Positions 14,253-24,024 are shown, counted from the first letter of the stretch. The stretch is DNA of 39,294 nt from CAZNMF01 sp035547155 (GCA_035547155.1 DASZVJ010000123.1:1-39294), one strand, 5' to 3'. A program made the numbers and translations. Notes: generated by a model from the sequence alone, not told the origin.

Positions 14253-15716
14253 CTACGCCGATTTCTCCGCCAGCTCTTCGAACGTCGCCTTGTGCTGGCT
14301 GACGTTGCTGCCGTCCGATTCACGCAGCGACGCGAAGCTCGCCGACGAGATCATCGTCACGATGCCCAGCAGGATGAACGCGTGGTGCAGCGCGGTGATG
14401 AACACGGCGTGATCGCTCTCGGAAATGCCGTCGAGGAACCAGCGCGCGGCCACCGATCCGAACGCGACGCCGAAGCTGAGCGCGAGCTGCTGTCCCGTGC
14501 TCGCGATGCTGCTCGCGCGGCTCGCCTCCGCGTCGCTGACGTCCGCGTAGACCAGCGTGTTGATGCTCGTGAACTGCGTCGACGAGGCGAGGCCCTGCGC
14601 GAGGCTGATCAGCAGAATGCCCCACACGGGCGTCGCCGGGCTGACGAAGCTGAACGTCATGATCATCGCGCCCATCGCGATCGTGTTCACGCGCAGCACG
14701 CCGCGATAGCCGAACCGCGCGAGCAGCGGTTTGCTCATCAGCTTCATGCCGATCGCCGAGATCGCCTGCGGCATCATCAGCAATCCTGCCTGCCACGGCG
14801 CGAAGCCGAGCCCCACCTGATACAGGAGCGGCAGCAGGAACGGCATGCCGCCGACGCCGATCCGCGTGATGAAGCCGCCGAACACCGACACGCGGAACGT
14901 CCGGATGCCAAGCAGCCGCAGCGCCAGCACCGGCGCGGGGACGCGCGACGCGTGCCAGCCGTACGTGCCGAGCAGCACGCACGCCACGGCCAGCAGCTCG
15001 ATCACGATCGTCCACGGCAGCGAGTGATCGCCCAGCACCTCGAGCACGTACGACAACAGCAGCACGCCCGTGCCGAAGAGCACGAACCCCACGAGGTCGA
15101 GCGGCGGCGAGTCGGCTTCGCGGTAATCCGGCATGTTGCGCCGCGCGAGCCACAGACCGATCGCGCCGAGCGGCAGATTGATGAAGAAGATCACGCGCCA
15201 GTGCAGCAGGTGCACGATCACGCCGCCGAGAAACGGTCCGACGAGCGGCCCGATCAGCGCCGGAATGACGACGTAGTTCATGGCCGTGATGATGTCGGCG
15301 CGGGGAAAGCTGCGCACGAGCGCGAGGCGGCCGACCGGCGTCATCATCGCGCCGCCCATGCCCTGCAGCAGGCGCGACGCGACGAGCATCGGCAGCGACA
15401 CCGCGACGCCGCACAGGAGCGATCCGAGGCTGAACAGGAGAATCGCGGCGGTGAACAACCGCTTCGTGCCGAACCGATCGGCGGCCCAGCCACTGATGGG
15501 AATGAACACGGCCAGCGCGAGCGTGTAGCTCGTCAGCACGCTCTTGAGGCTGAGCGGCTCCACGCCCAGGCTCGCGGCCATCGTCGGCGCAGCCGTGTTG
15601 ACGATCGTCGCGTCCAGGTTCTCCATGAACAGCGCGACGGCCACGAGCCACGGGAGCCGCCGGCGAAGGCGGATCAGCGCAGGCGAGTCATCAGTTGTCG
15701 TGTCGAACGTGTCCAT
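14253..15716 (-). CDS. MFS drug-efflux-type transporter, DHA2 (14-helix) family
   Basis: The product of 487 residues has about 14 hydrophobic segments, as in the EmrB/QacA group that uses the proton gradient to export lipophilic drugs. Motif D1 is seen in helix 1 as LDATIVNTAAPTMAASL, motif A as GWAADRFGTKRLF, and motif C-like RLLQGMGGAMMTPVGR follows. The start at 15716 (MDTFDTTTD) places helix 1 about 18 residues in; an ATG at 15767 would add 17 residues with no family support. No EmrA-type adaptor or regulator gene is adjacent, so the substrate is unknown. Confidence 0.88.
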   Translation of the reverse strand: MDTFDTTTDDSPALIRLRRRLPWLVAVALFMENLDATIVNTAAPTMAASLGVEPLSLKSVLTSYTLALAVFIPISGWAADRFGTKRLFTAAILLFSLGSLLCGVAVSLPMLVASRLLQGMGGAMMTPVGRLALVRSFPRADIITAMNYVVIPALIGPLVGPFLGGVIVHLLHWRVIFFINLPLGAIGLWLARRNMPDYREADSPPLDLVGFVLFGTGVLLLSYVLEVLGDHSLPWTIVIELLAVACVLLGTYGWHASRVPAPVLALRLLGIRTFRVSVFGGFITRIGVGGMPFLLPLLYQVGLGFAPWQAGLLMMPQAISAIGMKLMSKPLLARFGYRGVLRVNTIAMGAMIMTFSFVSPATPVWGILLISLAQGLASSTQFTSINTLVYADVSDAEASRASSIASTGQQLALSFGVAFGSVAARWFLDGISESDHAVFITALHHAFILLGIVTMISSASFASLRESDGSNVSQHKATFEELAEKSA

Positions 15717-15776
15717 GCGCCACTGCGATCGCCATGCGATCGTACGGGGAGGACACCATTCTTTCATTGATGGGCG

Positions 15777-17312
15777 TCACCCCAACACGTCCCGCACCTT
15801 CTCGAGCAGTCCAATGGGCGTGAAGGGCTTCGGCAGCAGATTGGCCGTCGTCTGCGCGTCGCGCGAGCCGGCGATCTCGCGATCGAGGTAGCCCGACGTG
15901 AACAGCACGCGCGTGCCGGTGCGCGACTCCCGGGTCATCGTCGCCAGCATCTGTCCGTCGCCGTCGGGCAGACTGACGTCCGTGATCAGCAGATCGACGA
16001 CCGGCGCATCGGTGAGCGCCTGCAGCGCCTCGCGGCGATTGCGCGCCGCGATCACGCGGTAGCCGCGGCTCTCGAGCACGCGCCGCGCGAGCCCGCGCAC
16101 GCCATCGTCGGCGTCGACGAGCACGATGATCTCCGTGCCGGCGAGTGACGTCTCGCGTGCGGCCACGGCCGGACGCACGAGCGGCGCGTGCTCGGATCCG
16201 ACCGGCAAGTACACGCGAAACTCGGTGCCGGCGCCGACCGTCGACGACACGGCGATGTGCCCATTCGATTGCCGCACGACGCCGTAGACCGTGGCGAGAC
16301 CGAGACCGGTCCCCTGCCCTCGCGGCTTCGTGGTGAAGAACGGCTCGAAGATGCGCGGCAGGATCTCCGGCGCGATGCCGGTGCCGCCGTCGCGAACGGT
16401 CAGACACACGTGCGGACCGGTCTCCGCCTCGGCGTGACGCCGGCGGTGTGCGTCGTCGACCGTCACGGCCGACGTCTTGATCGTGAGCCGGCCGCCATCG
16501 GGCATCGCGTCGCCGGCGTTGACGGCGAGGTTCATGATGACCTGCTCGAGCTGCGCGTGATCGGAATCGATGGACGGCAGGTTCGGGGCGAGATCGAGAT
16601 CGAGCTTGATCCGCTCGCCGAGCAGCCGGCGCAGCAACCGCTCCACGCCGCTGACGATGTCGTTGATCTGGATGGACGTGAAGGTAATCGCCTGCTTGCG
16701 ACTGAACGCGAGCAACTGGCGCGTCAGTGCGACCGCACGCTCGCCCGCGCGACGGATCTCCTCGACGTCCTCACGCCGCTCGTCGCCGTCCATCGTCTCC
16801 GCGACGAGCGCCGCGTAGCCGACGACGGCGGTCATGAGGTTGTTGTAATCGTGCGCGACGCTGCCGGCGAGGCGGCCGAGCGCGTCGAGGCGCTGCGTGT
16901 GCAGCAGATGTTCCTGGCTGTCCTTCAACGCCTGGCGCGTGCGGCGCAGCTCCATCGCGGCCGTCACGGCGGGCCCGAGCCGGACGAGACGATCCTTGAG
17001 CACGTAGTCCCATGCGCCCGCCTTGACGCACTCGATCGCCGTCTCTTCGTCGAGCGCCCCGGTGACGAAGATGAACGGCACGTCCGGCGCCTCGCGCCGG
17101 ATGACCTCGAGCGCGTGCATGCCCGAGAAGTTCGCCATGCGATGGTCGGACAGCACGAGGTCCGGCGTCCGCGCGCGCAGATGCGCCATGAACTCGTCGC
17201 CGGTGTCGACGCGATCGACGTCGCAGTCGACGGCGGCGCGCTGCAGCTCGCGCGTGATCAGCGCGGCGTCCGCCGCGTCGTCCTCGAGGAGCAGGATCTT
17301 CAGGGCTTCCAT
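15777..17312 (-). CDS. Hybrid histidine kinase: receiver, HisKA/HATPase, receiver
   Basis: The product of 511 residues is cytoplasmic, with no membrane segment. An N-terminal receiver (1-125) carries phospho-acceptor Asp56 in LVLSDHRM and Lys106. A dimerisation/phospho-acceptor helix follows, with His154 in SVAHDYNNLMTAV. The ATPase domain is at about 250-370, with N box VNAGDAM, DGGTGI, and GQGTGLGLATVYG. A second receiver is at 393-511, with Asp445 in LLITDVSLPDGDG and Lys495 in LLPKPF. Its acidic pocket (VLVDADD) is complete. Such proteins pass phosphate between input receiver, kinase and output receiver. The gene starts 10 bases after the stop of the single-domain regulator and is probably in one operon with it and the transmembrane kinase. 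Confidence 0.92.
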   Translation of the reverse strand: MEALKILLLEDDAADAALITRELQRAAVDCDVDRVDTGDEFMAHLRARTPDLVLSDHRMANFSGMHALEVIRREAPDVPFIFVTGALDEETAIECVKAGAWDYVLKDRLVRLGPAVTAAMELRRTRQALKDSQEHLLHTQRLDALGRLAGSVAHDYNNLMTAVVGYAALVAETMDGDERREDVEEIRRAGERAVALTRQLLAFSRKQAITFTSIQINDIVSGVERLLRRLLGERIKLDLDLAPNLPSIDSDHAQLEQVIMNLAVNAGDAMPDGGRLTIKTSAVTVDDAHRRRHAEAETGPHVCLTVRDGGTGIAPEILPRIFEPFFTTKPRGQGTGLGLATVYGVVRQSNGHIAVSSTVGAGTEFRVYLPVGSEHAPLVRPAVAARETSLAGTEIIVLVDADDGVRGLARRVLESRGYRVIAARNRREALQALTDAPVVDLLITDVSLPDGDGQMLATMTRESRTGTRVLFTSGYLDREIAGSRDAQTTANLLPKPFTPIGLLEKVRDVLG

Positions 17313-17322
17313 GCGTGCACGT

Positions 17323-17741
17323 TCACTTCACGGGCGATTGGTTGATCAGCAGCCAGTACATGCCGACCTCGCTGACGGCACGCAGGAACTGGTCGAAATC
17401 GACCGGCTTGACGATGTAGCTGTTGGCGCCGAGCGCGTACGCGCGCGCGACGTCCGGCTCCTCGCGCGACGACGTCAGGATGACGACGGGCAGCGTCTTC
17501 AAACGTTGATCGTTCCGAATCTGCTCCAGCACCTCGAGGCCGGTCACCTTCGGCAGCTTCAAATCGAGCAGCACGAGGCGCGGCCGCGCCGAATCGCGCA
17601 GGTACGCGAGCGCCTCGGCGCCGTCGCCGACGACGTGCACGCGATTCGCGAGGTTCTGCCGCGCGAGCGCGCGCATCGCCAGCGTCACGTCGTCGGGATC
17701 GTCGTCGACGAGGAGAATCTCGACATCGGGCACGGTGGCGG

Positions 17742-17745
<4 letters not shown>
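17323..17745 (-). CDS. Single-domain response regulator, Rcp1-like
   Basis: The product of 140 residues is a lone receiver with acidic pocket LLVDDDPDD, phospho-acceptor Asp61 in LVLLDLKLPKVTGLE, and Lys near 116 in SYIVKPVDF. The sequence pattern (NRVHVVGDGAEALAYL, KVTGLEVLEQIRND) matches the Rcp1 group of regulators, which pair with kinases of the cyanobacterial-phytochrome type. The ATG overlaps the kinase stop by four bases (ATGA), so kinase and regulator are translationally coupled and very likely cognate partners. There is no output domain; phosphate would move on to another protein, perhaps the hybrid kinase encoded next. Confidence 0.93.
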
Positions 17746-19589
<1,844 letters not shown>

Positions 19590-19652
19590 AGATCTCTCCT
19601 ATCGACTTGGCTGGGGAGCCATAGGGGAAATCGACGGGGCGGGAGGCGGCTT

Positions 19653-19757
19653 GAGGCGTAGGGCTCGAGGCGTGGGGCGTGGGGCTCGAACGTCGGGGGG
19701 CGGCCCTTGTGGCCGCCCGGCAGCATAGCCGGCGGCCGCAGCCCGCGGACCGAGAGC
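19653..19757. repeat. Heptamer array, REP-like hairpin copy 4, heptamer array
   Basis: At 19653-19694 the plus strand carries GAGGCGT, AGGGCTC, GAGGCGT, GGGGCGT, GGGGCTC, GAACGTC. The hairpin element (stem GGGCGGCC/GGCCGCCC, loop CTTGT) follows at 19698-19718. At 19723-19757 five heptamers (GCATAGC, CGGCGGC, CGCAGCC, CGCGGAC, CGAGAGC) run exactly up to the stop codon at 19758. The block fills the space between the multi-domain regulator and the transmembrane kinase. Confidence 0.75.
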
Positions 19758-21044
19758 CTACCTGTGCCCCGCGGCGACCAGCGGAATCGTTTCGAGGATC
19801 GCGATTTCGCGGCGGCCGCTCGTGAGCCAGCGGCGTGCATGGAATGGCACGTCGGAATCCGGACCGGCACCAAGGCAATTCTGCGAGGCGGTCACGGGTG
19901 CGTTCGTCTCGCACGGCAGGCCGTGCATCCTCGCGCGATCGCGCCACTCCGTCGCGATCGCAGCCATCAGCGACGTGGCCGCCGCAAGGGCCGTCGACTC
20001 CGAGACTTCGTCCGACGCAGCGCCCGCGCTCGAGCCCGCGAGATCGAGCGCGACTTCCAGCGGGCAGCGCAGGCGAATCGTCCAGCCGAACCGCGCGCCC
20101 TGGACTTCGACGTCGCTCGCGATCCAGCGCACCGCGCTCTCGAGCGCCGGCCGCTGCGTGTGGACGCTGACGGCCGCGTCGATCCGCTCGCCGACGCGAC
20201 GGCCGCTGATCTCGAAGGACTCGCTCAGCCAGGCCGACAGCGGATGAAAGAACAGCCGCGCGCGCGCCCCATCGTCGACGATTGCGCGCAGGCCCGTCTC
20301 GAACGCGTCGGTGGTGAAGCTGCGGACGATGACCGCGTCGAAGAGGCCGCTGGCCTTCAGGCGCGCCATGTCCGTCGCCGCGGCCAGCGCGACGATGGGC
20401 AGCGGGTGGAGGCGTGTAGCGCCGCGAATCTTCTGGGCAAGGGCGTCGATCGAGATCAGATCCGACGTCGTGCCGACGAACAGCGCGTCGGGCGGCGCGT
20501 CGAGGCACGCGCGAATGGCCGCGAACTCATGCGGTGCGACCTCGACGCGGCAGATTCGCGAGAGCATCTGCTCGGCCACGGCCACGAGCTCCGGCGACTG
20601 ATCGACGAGCAGCACGCGATGGCCGGGCTCGATCGTCAACACCGTCTGCTCGCGCACGCCCTTGGCCTCACGCTCCTGGATCGGCCGGATGATCGGCGCG
20701 AGACGCGTGCGCAGATCCGGCGCCGAGAACGGCTTGACGACGAAGCCCGAGATGCCGAGGTCCTGCGCGCGCCGGAAATCCTGTTCGCCGGGCTGCCCGG
20801 TCATCACGACGACCGGCAGCGCCGCGTGATCGCGCGACGCGCGGATCGACTCGAGCGCCTCGAGGCCGTTCATCAGCGGCATGTTGAGGTCGGTGACGAG
20901 CAGATCGATCCTGTCGCCGAGAATCGCGCTGAGGGCGGCGACGCCGTCGGTCGCCTCCACGACCTCGACACCGAACTCCTTGGCGAGAATCCGCCGCACG
21001 AGCACGCGGACGCCGACGTCGTCATCCGCCACGAGCACTTTCAT
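19758..21044 (-). CDS. Response regulator: receiver, degenerate second receiver, CheX-like C-terminal region
   Basis: The product of 428 residues begins with a complete receiver: VLVADDDVG, Asp52 in LLVTDLNMPLMNGLE, and Lys near 103 in GFVVKPFSAPD. A second receiver-like segment (about 145-260) starts HRVLLVDQSPELVAVAEQML but lacks the phospho-acceptor (DALFVGTTSD) and has Arg where Lys is expected (AVIVRSFTT). The last 150 residues weakly resemble a CheX/CheC phosphatase fold, without the usual Glu-x2-Asn pair; this is a tentative reading. The ATG at 21044 has AGGTGAG about 9 bases upstream; the frame extends further but without family support. It probably belongs to the same signalling cluster as the downstream kinase genes, separated by repeats. 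Confidence 0.8.
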   Translation of the reverse strand: MKVLVADDDVGVRVLVRRILAKEFGVEVVEATDGVAALSAILGDRIDLLVTDLNMPLMNGLEALESIRASRDHAALPVVVMTGQPGEQDFRRAQDLGISGFVVKPFSAPDLRTRLAPIIRPIQEREAKGVREQTVLTIEPGHRVLLVDQSPELVAVAEQMLSRICRVEVAPHEFAAIRACLDAPPDALFVGTTSDLISIDALAQKIRGATRLHPLPIVALAAATDMARLKASGLFDAVIVRSFTTDAFETGLRAIVDDGARARLFFHPLSAWLSESFEISGRRVGERIDAAVSVHTQRPALESAVRWIASDVEVQGARFGWTIRLRCPLEVALDLAGSSAGAASDEVSESTALAAATSLMAAIATEWRDRARMHGLPCETNAPVTASQNCLGAGPDSDVPFHARRWLTSGRREIAILETIPLVAAGHR

Positions 21045-21139
21045 GCAGATCGCCTCACCTTGGCAGAATCGACGGCCCTCCACCGAGGTTGAGGCCGGTC
21101 CGATGCACGCGCGTGCGGTTGCGCGCAATCGCACGGCCT

Positions 21140-21300
21140 TCAGTGCACGCTGAACACGTCCGCCGGCAGCGTGGAATTGACCTGGACGTCGATCACGCGC
21201 CACTCGCCGGTCGGCTCGCCATCGCGAAGCCACCGCATGGTCTGCGGGAACGAGAGGCCGGCCTCGCCGCAGCCATTCCCGCCAGCCGCGCCTTGCGTAT
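21140..21300 (-). pseudogene. Possible C-terminal remnant of an exported protein gene
   Basis: The minus-strand frame ending at 21140 reads EAGLSFPQTMRWLRDGEP, TGEWRVIDVQVNSTLP and ADVFSVH. The pattern (a G-L-x-FP strand, a charged turn, then I-DVQVN-LPAD-F-V at the C-terminus) resembles the last 50 residues of exported lipoprotein-sorting-like or DUF4292-like proteins. Upstream the frame runs into the heptamer array with no start or remaining domain, so only the tail of a gene would be left. The resemblance is from memory of the motif style and is weak. Confidence 0.3.
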
Positions 21301-21334
21301 CTCTCCGAACGACGCACTGTCGCGCGAATAGCGC

Positions 21335-21366
21335 TTTCAAAGTTCGAAGTTCAAAGTTCGAAGTTG
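21335..21366 (-). repeat. GAACTTC-family heptamer array
   Basis: The plus strand carries TTCAAAG, TTCGAAG, TTCAAAG, TTCGAAG and then a tail GGGAAATGCACTC. A similar tail (GAAATGCAC or GAAATATGC) follows the arrays near 29635 and 38595. The ATG in the tail is in frame with the aldo/keto reductase but belongs to the repeat. Confidence 0.8.
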
Positions 21367-21391
21367 GGAAATGCACTCTAAGATCGTCCCC

Positions 21392-22417
21392 ATGCGCTAC
21401 CTGCAACTCGGCAATACGGGAACACTGGTCTCGGAAATCTGTCTCGGCACGATGACGTTCGGCGGCCGGGGATTCTGGACGGCGATTGGCACGCTCGATC
21501 AGTCGGTCGCGGACGCGATCGTCGCGCGCGCGCTCGACGCGGGCGTCAACTTCATCGACACCGCGGACACGTACTCGGAAGGGCTGTCAGAGGAAATCAC
21601 CGGACGTGCGATCGTCAACTCCGGCCGCGCACGCACCGACATCGTCCTCGCGACGAAAGCGACCGGCATCGTCGGGCGCGGTGTCAACGACCGCGGATCG
21701 TCGCGCGTGCACCTGATGGACGCCGTCAAGGCGAGCCTGACGCGGCTCGGCACCGACTACATCGACCTGTATCAGATTCACGCGTTCGACACGCTCACGC
21801 CCGTCGAAGAGACGATGCGCGCGCTGGAGGATCTGGTGCGGCAGGGCCACGTCCGGTACGTGGGCGTGTCGAACTGGCCGGCGTGGACGATCATGAAAGC
21901 GCTCGGGCTCGCCGATCGCCACGGCTGGATCCGGCCGGTCACGCTGCAGGCGTACTACACGATCGCCGGCCGCGATCTCGAGCGCGAGATCGCGCCGCTG
22001 CTCGAGGCCGAACGGATCGGCCTGCTCGTCTGGAGCCCGCTCGCGGGCGGCCTGCTCTCGGGCAAGTACGATCGCGACGGCCGCGCGCCCGGCGGCGCGC
22101 GCCGCGCGTCCTTCGACTTCCCGCCCGTCGACCGCGAGCGCGCGTTCGCGTGCATCGACGTCATGCGATCGATCGCCGAAGCGCACGATGTCTCCGTCGC
22201 ACGCATCGCGATCGCGTGGCTGCTCCACCGGCCGATCGTCACGTCCGTCATCGTCGGCGCGAAGACGATCGAACAGCTCGACGACAACCTCGCCGCGACG
22301 ACGGTCGCGCTGACTGCCGACGAGATGACCGCGCTCGATCGCGTCAGCGCGCTGCCGCCCGAATATCCGGGCTGGATGGTCGAGCGGCAGAACGCCGGCC
22401 GCCGGCCGGCGTCGTAG
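21392..22417 (+). CDS. Aldo/keto reductase
   Basis: The product of 341 residues is a TIM-barrel NADPH-dependent oxidoreductase acting on aldehydes or ketones in the cytoplasm. The catalytic tetrad is visible: Asp56 and Tyr61 in GVNFIDTADTYSEG, Lys89 in VLATKA, and His130 in DLYQIHAFD. The cofactor-binding C-terminal part reads SVIVGAKTIEQLDDNLAA. The pattern matches the AKR group that includes YajO/YdjG-like proteins; the substrate is not predictable. ATG 21392 (MRYLQLGNTG) is preferred over the in-frame ATG at 21371, because the latter lies in the tail of the upstream repeat and the family alignment begins at MRYLQLG. Confidence 0.92.
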   Translation: MRYLQLGNTGTLVSEICLGTMTFGGRGFWTAIGTLDQSVADAIVARALDAGVNFIDTADTYSEGLSEEITGRAIVNSGRARTDIVLATKATGIVGRGVNDRGSSRVHLMDAVKASLTRLGTDYIDLYQIHAFDTLTPVEETMRALEDLVRQGHVRYVGVSNWPAWTIMKALGLADRHGWIRPVTLQAYYTIAGRDLEREIAPLLEAERIGLLVWSPLAGGLLSGKYDRDGRAPGGARRASFDFPPVDRERAFACIDVMRSIAEAHDVSVARIAIAWLLHRPIVTSVIVGAKTIEQLDDNLAATTVALTADEMTALDRVSALPPEYPGWMVERQNAGRRPAS

Positions 22418-22418
22418 C

Positions 22419-22976
22419 TCAGCCCTGCCGCGTCACGCTCATCAGCAGCGCTTCGGTGTAGGTGACGTCGATCCGATCGCCGGGCTGCACGCCGGCGAGA
22501 TGCGTCTTGTCCTCGACCTTCCGCGTAACGGTCCGTCCATCATCGGTCTTGACGGTGATGGACGGCACCGACGGATCGATCGAGACGACCGTCACCGTGC
22601 TCTTCACCTGCCGCGCGACCGTGCCGCCCGGCAGCTTGCTCGTGGCGGCGGTGATCGCACTCGATTCGCCGGGCACGTTCGCCGTCTCGCCCGGCTTCCG
22701 GATCTGATACACGCGCGACTCGTAGTAGGTCATCTTGATCTTGTCGCCGACCTTCAGCTCGTCGAACCGCGTCACCGCCGGACCGGCGACGAACGTGTCC
22801 TCGTCGCCTTTTTCCAGCCGGAGCGTGACGCGCCTGGTCGTCGCATCGATGGCCTGGATCGTCGCCGTCGTCGTCACGGAATCCACCTTCGATACCGGCA
22901 TCTGCGCCGCGAGACCCAATGTGCTGGCGACACAGAGCACACTCACCGCCATCGCCGTCGTGCTGATCCTCGTCAT
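22419..22976 (-). CDS. Small secreted protein of unknown function
   Basis: The product of 185 residues has a signal peptide (TTAMAVSVLCVASTLGLAAQ). The mature part has two similar beta-rich halves: TATIQAIDATTRRVTLRLEK with DELKVGDKIKMTYYES, and TVTVVSIDPSVPSITVKTDD with AGVQPGDRIDVTYTEALLM. So it looks like an internal duplication of an OB-like or DUF5666-like small barrel. No cysteines remain in the mature protein. The ATG at 22976 has a GAGGAGA ribosome-binding site. The gene is convergent with the aldo/keto reductase, with one base between the stop codons. Function is unknown; binding of a ligand or metal is only a guess. Confidence 0.7.
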   Translation of the reverse strand: MTRISTTAMAVSVLCVASTLGLAAQMPVSKVDSVTTTATIQAIDATTRRVTLRLEKGDEDTFVAGPAVTRFDELKVGDKIKMTYYESRVYQIRKPGETANVPGESSAITAATSKLPGGTVARQVKSTVTVVSIDPSVPSITVKTDDGRTVTRKVEDKTHLAGVQPGDRIDVTYTEALLMSVTRQG

Positions 22977-23079
22977 ACCGTCTCCTCGTGTGCGCCGCCC
23001 GCGCGCGTCCGGCAGCCGGACGAGCCGCGAGGCGTCACGCAGACCGCGTCATGTCGTGGGCGCTCGTGCGTCCAGGCCG

Positions 23080-23100
23080 CGTATTTGCGCGACAAATACG
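23080..23100. promoter_or_regulatory. AT-rich inverted repeat in a divergent intergenic region
   Basis: Perfect 8-bp arms CGTATTTG and CAAATACG are separated by the five bases CGCGA. It is the only AT-rich symmetric site in the 200 bp between the divergent genes starting at 22976 and 23177, so it is a candidate operator for either. Confidence 0.4.
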
Positions 23101-23176
23101 GCGACGCCCGATGCGTGTGGCAGGCTCCGTGCCAGATGTCGAACTTGTGTAAGATGGCGATGGCCGTCACGACAGC

Positions 23177-23593
23177 ATGGGGAAGGTTCGGACGTACACG
23201 ACAGTCGCCGTGGAAGCGAGCGGCTTCGGCCTGGTGATCCTGCTGATCTGGGCGAGCGAGTATCTCGACCTGCCCCACGCCCTGTTCGGCGCACCGCCAA
23301 CGCCGATCCGGCTGTCCGAGCTCGCCCTCGAAGCCGGCCTGACGGTGATCGTCGGCACCGGCGTGATGATCGCCTCGTGGCGCGCGAATCGCGCGATCGC
23401 GCATCTCGAACGACAACTGCTCATCTGCGGATCGTGCCGGCGCGTGTCGGCCGGTGGACGTTGGATGACGTTCGAACGGTACGTGGCACAACGTGAGCAG
23501 CTCGAGACCAGCCACGGCGTTTGTCCGAGCTGTCTCGACGAGCAGATGCGGGCGTTGGACGAGCAGGACGCCGCCGGAGCGGTTCGGCCGTGA
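23177..23593 (+). CDS. Membrane-anchored four-cysteine knuckle protein, copy 1
   Basis: The product of 138 residues has two predicted membrane helices (about 12-30 and 48-67) joined by a short loop EYLDLPHALFGAPPTPIRLS. A cytoplasmic-looking tail has Cys84, Cys87, Cys116 and Cys119: ICGSCRRV, then a Trp and a Tyr in GRWMTFERYV, then SHGVCPSC. This C-x2-C-[KR]-[KR]...W...Y...HG-x-CP-x-C pattern is known to me as a tail on many bacterial sensor and response-regulator proteins, where it probably binds zinc. Here it stands alone on a membrane anchor. The stop overlaps the start of a clear paralogue by four bases. I do not recognise a named family for the whole protein. Confidence 0.75.
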   Translation: MGKVRTYTTVAVEASGFGLVILLIWASEYLDLPHALFGAPPTPIRLSELALEAGLTVIVGTGVMIASWRANRAIAHLERQLLICGSCRRVSAGGRWMTFERYVAQREQLETSHGVCPSCLDEQMRALDEQDAAGAVRP

Positions 23594-23982
23594 GCCTCGA
23601 ATCCCGCATGCCGAAACGTGTGCGTCTCGAAGCCGTGGGCTTTGCCTGTCTGTTGGCGTTGATGGCGCTCGACGAGTACCTCGACTTGCCGAAATGGCTG
23701 TTCGGCGAGGTGCCCACACCGCTGCGCCATCACGAGTTCATCATGGAGTCGACGGCCGTCTGCCTCGTCGCCGCGATCGTCATGGCCGTGACGTGGCTTG
23801 CCGACGTGCGTCTCCGCCGTCTGAAGACGCTGCTCGTCATGTGCTCGTGGTGCAGACGCGTGCAGCTCGGCGAACGCTGGATCTCGATCGACACGTTCCT
23901 GCAGGAACGCGACGCGACGAAAGCCGAGTACGGCCTTTGTCCAACCTGCTACGCCGCCTCCAGGCAGACGTCGAGCCACTAG
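23590..23982 (+). CDS. Membrane-anchored four-cysteine knuckle protein, copy 2
   Basis: The product of 130 residues (from GTG 23590) has the same layout as its neighbour: helix at about 14-28, loop EYLDLPKWLFGEVPTPLRHH, helix at about 53-71, and a tail with Cys85, Cys88, Cys117 and Cys120. The tail segments are MCSWCRRV, GERWISIDTFL and EYGLCPTC. Both copies have exactly 28 residues between the two cysteine pairs. The GTG overlaps the upstream TGA (GTGA), supporting coupled translation; ATG at 23608 would lose six residues. The histidine of the HG-x-C motif is Tyr here. The pair may form a heterodimeric membrane complex; its role is unknown. Confidence 0.75.
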   Translation: MSLESRMPKRVRLEAVGFACLLALMALDEYLDLPKWLFGEVPTPLRHHEFIMESTAVCLVAAIVMAVTWLADVRLRRLKTLLVMCSWCRRVQLGERWISIDTFLQERDATKAEYGLCPTCYAASRQTSSH

Positions 23983-23999
23983 TCCGGTCTCCTGCCCCC

Positions 24000-24020
24000 C
24001 GCCGCGCGCCTCTCGCGGCG
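24000..24020 (+). terminator. Hairpin after the cysteine-knuckle pair
   Basis: Arms CGCCGCG and CGCGGCG give a 7-bp GC stem with a 7-base loop, 18 bases after the stop codon at 23982 and just upstream of the sigma-factor module. There is no U-tract, so termination is only possible, not shown. Confidence 0.35.
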
Positions 24021-24024
24021 CGGC

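Larger units (their letters stand above)
21045..21391. other. Intergenic region between divergent genes, with a gene remnant and heptamer repeats
   Basis: This 347-bp stretch holds the upstream regions of the minus-strand regulator and the plus-strand aldo/keto reductase, a probable C-terminal gene remnant at 21140-21300, and a heptamer array at 21335-21366. I see no other gene. Confidence 0.5.

Noticed and set aside
14115..15770. Plus-strand frame of 551 codons opposite the MFS gene
   Set aside because: Composition (Arg, His, Gln, Glu-rich) is that of an antisense frame in GC-rich DNA, and the minus-strand MFS protein has clear helices and motifs.
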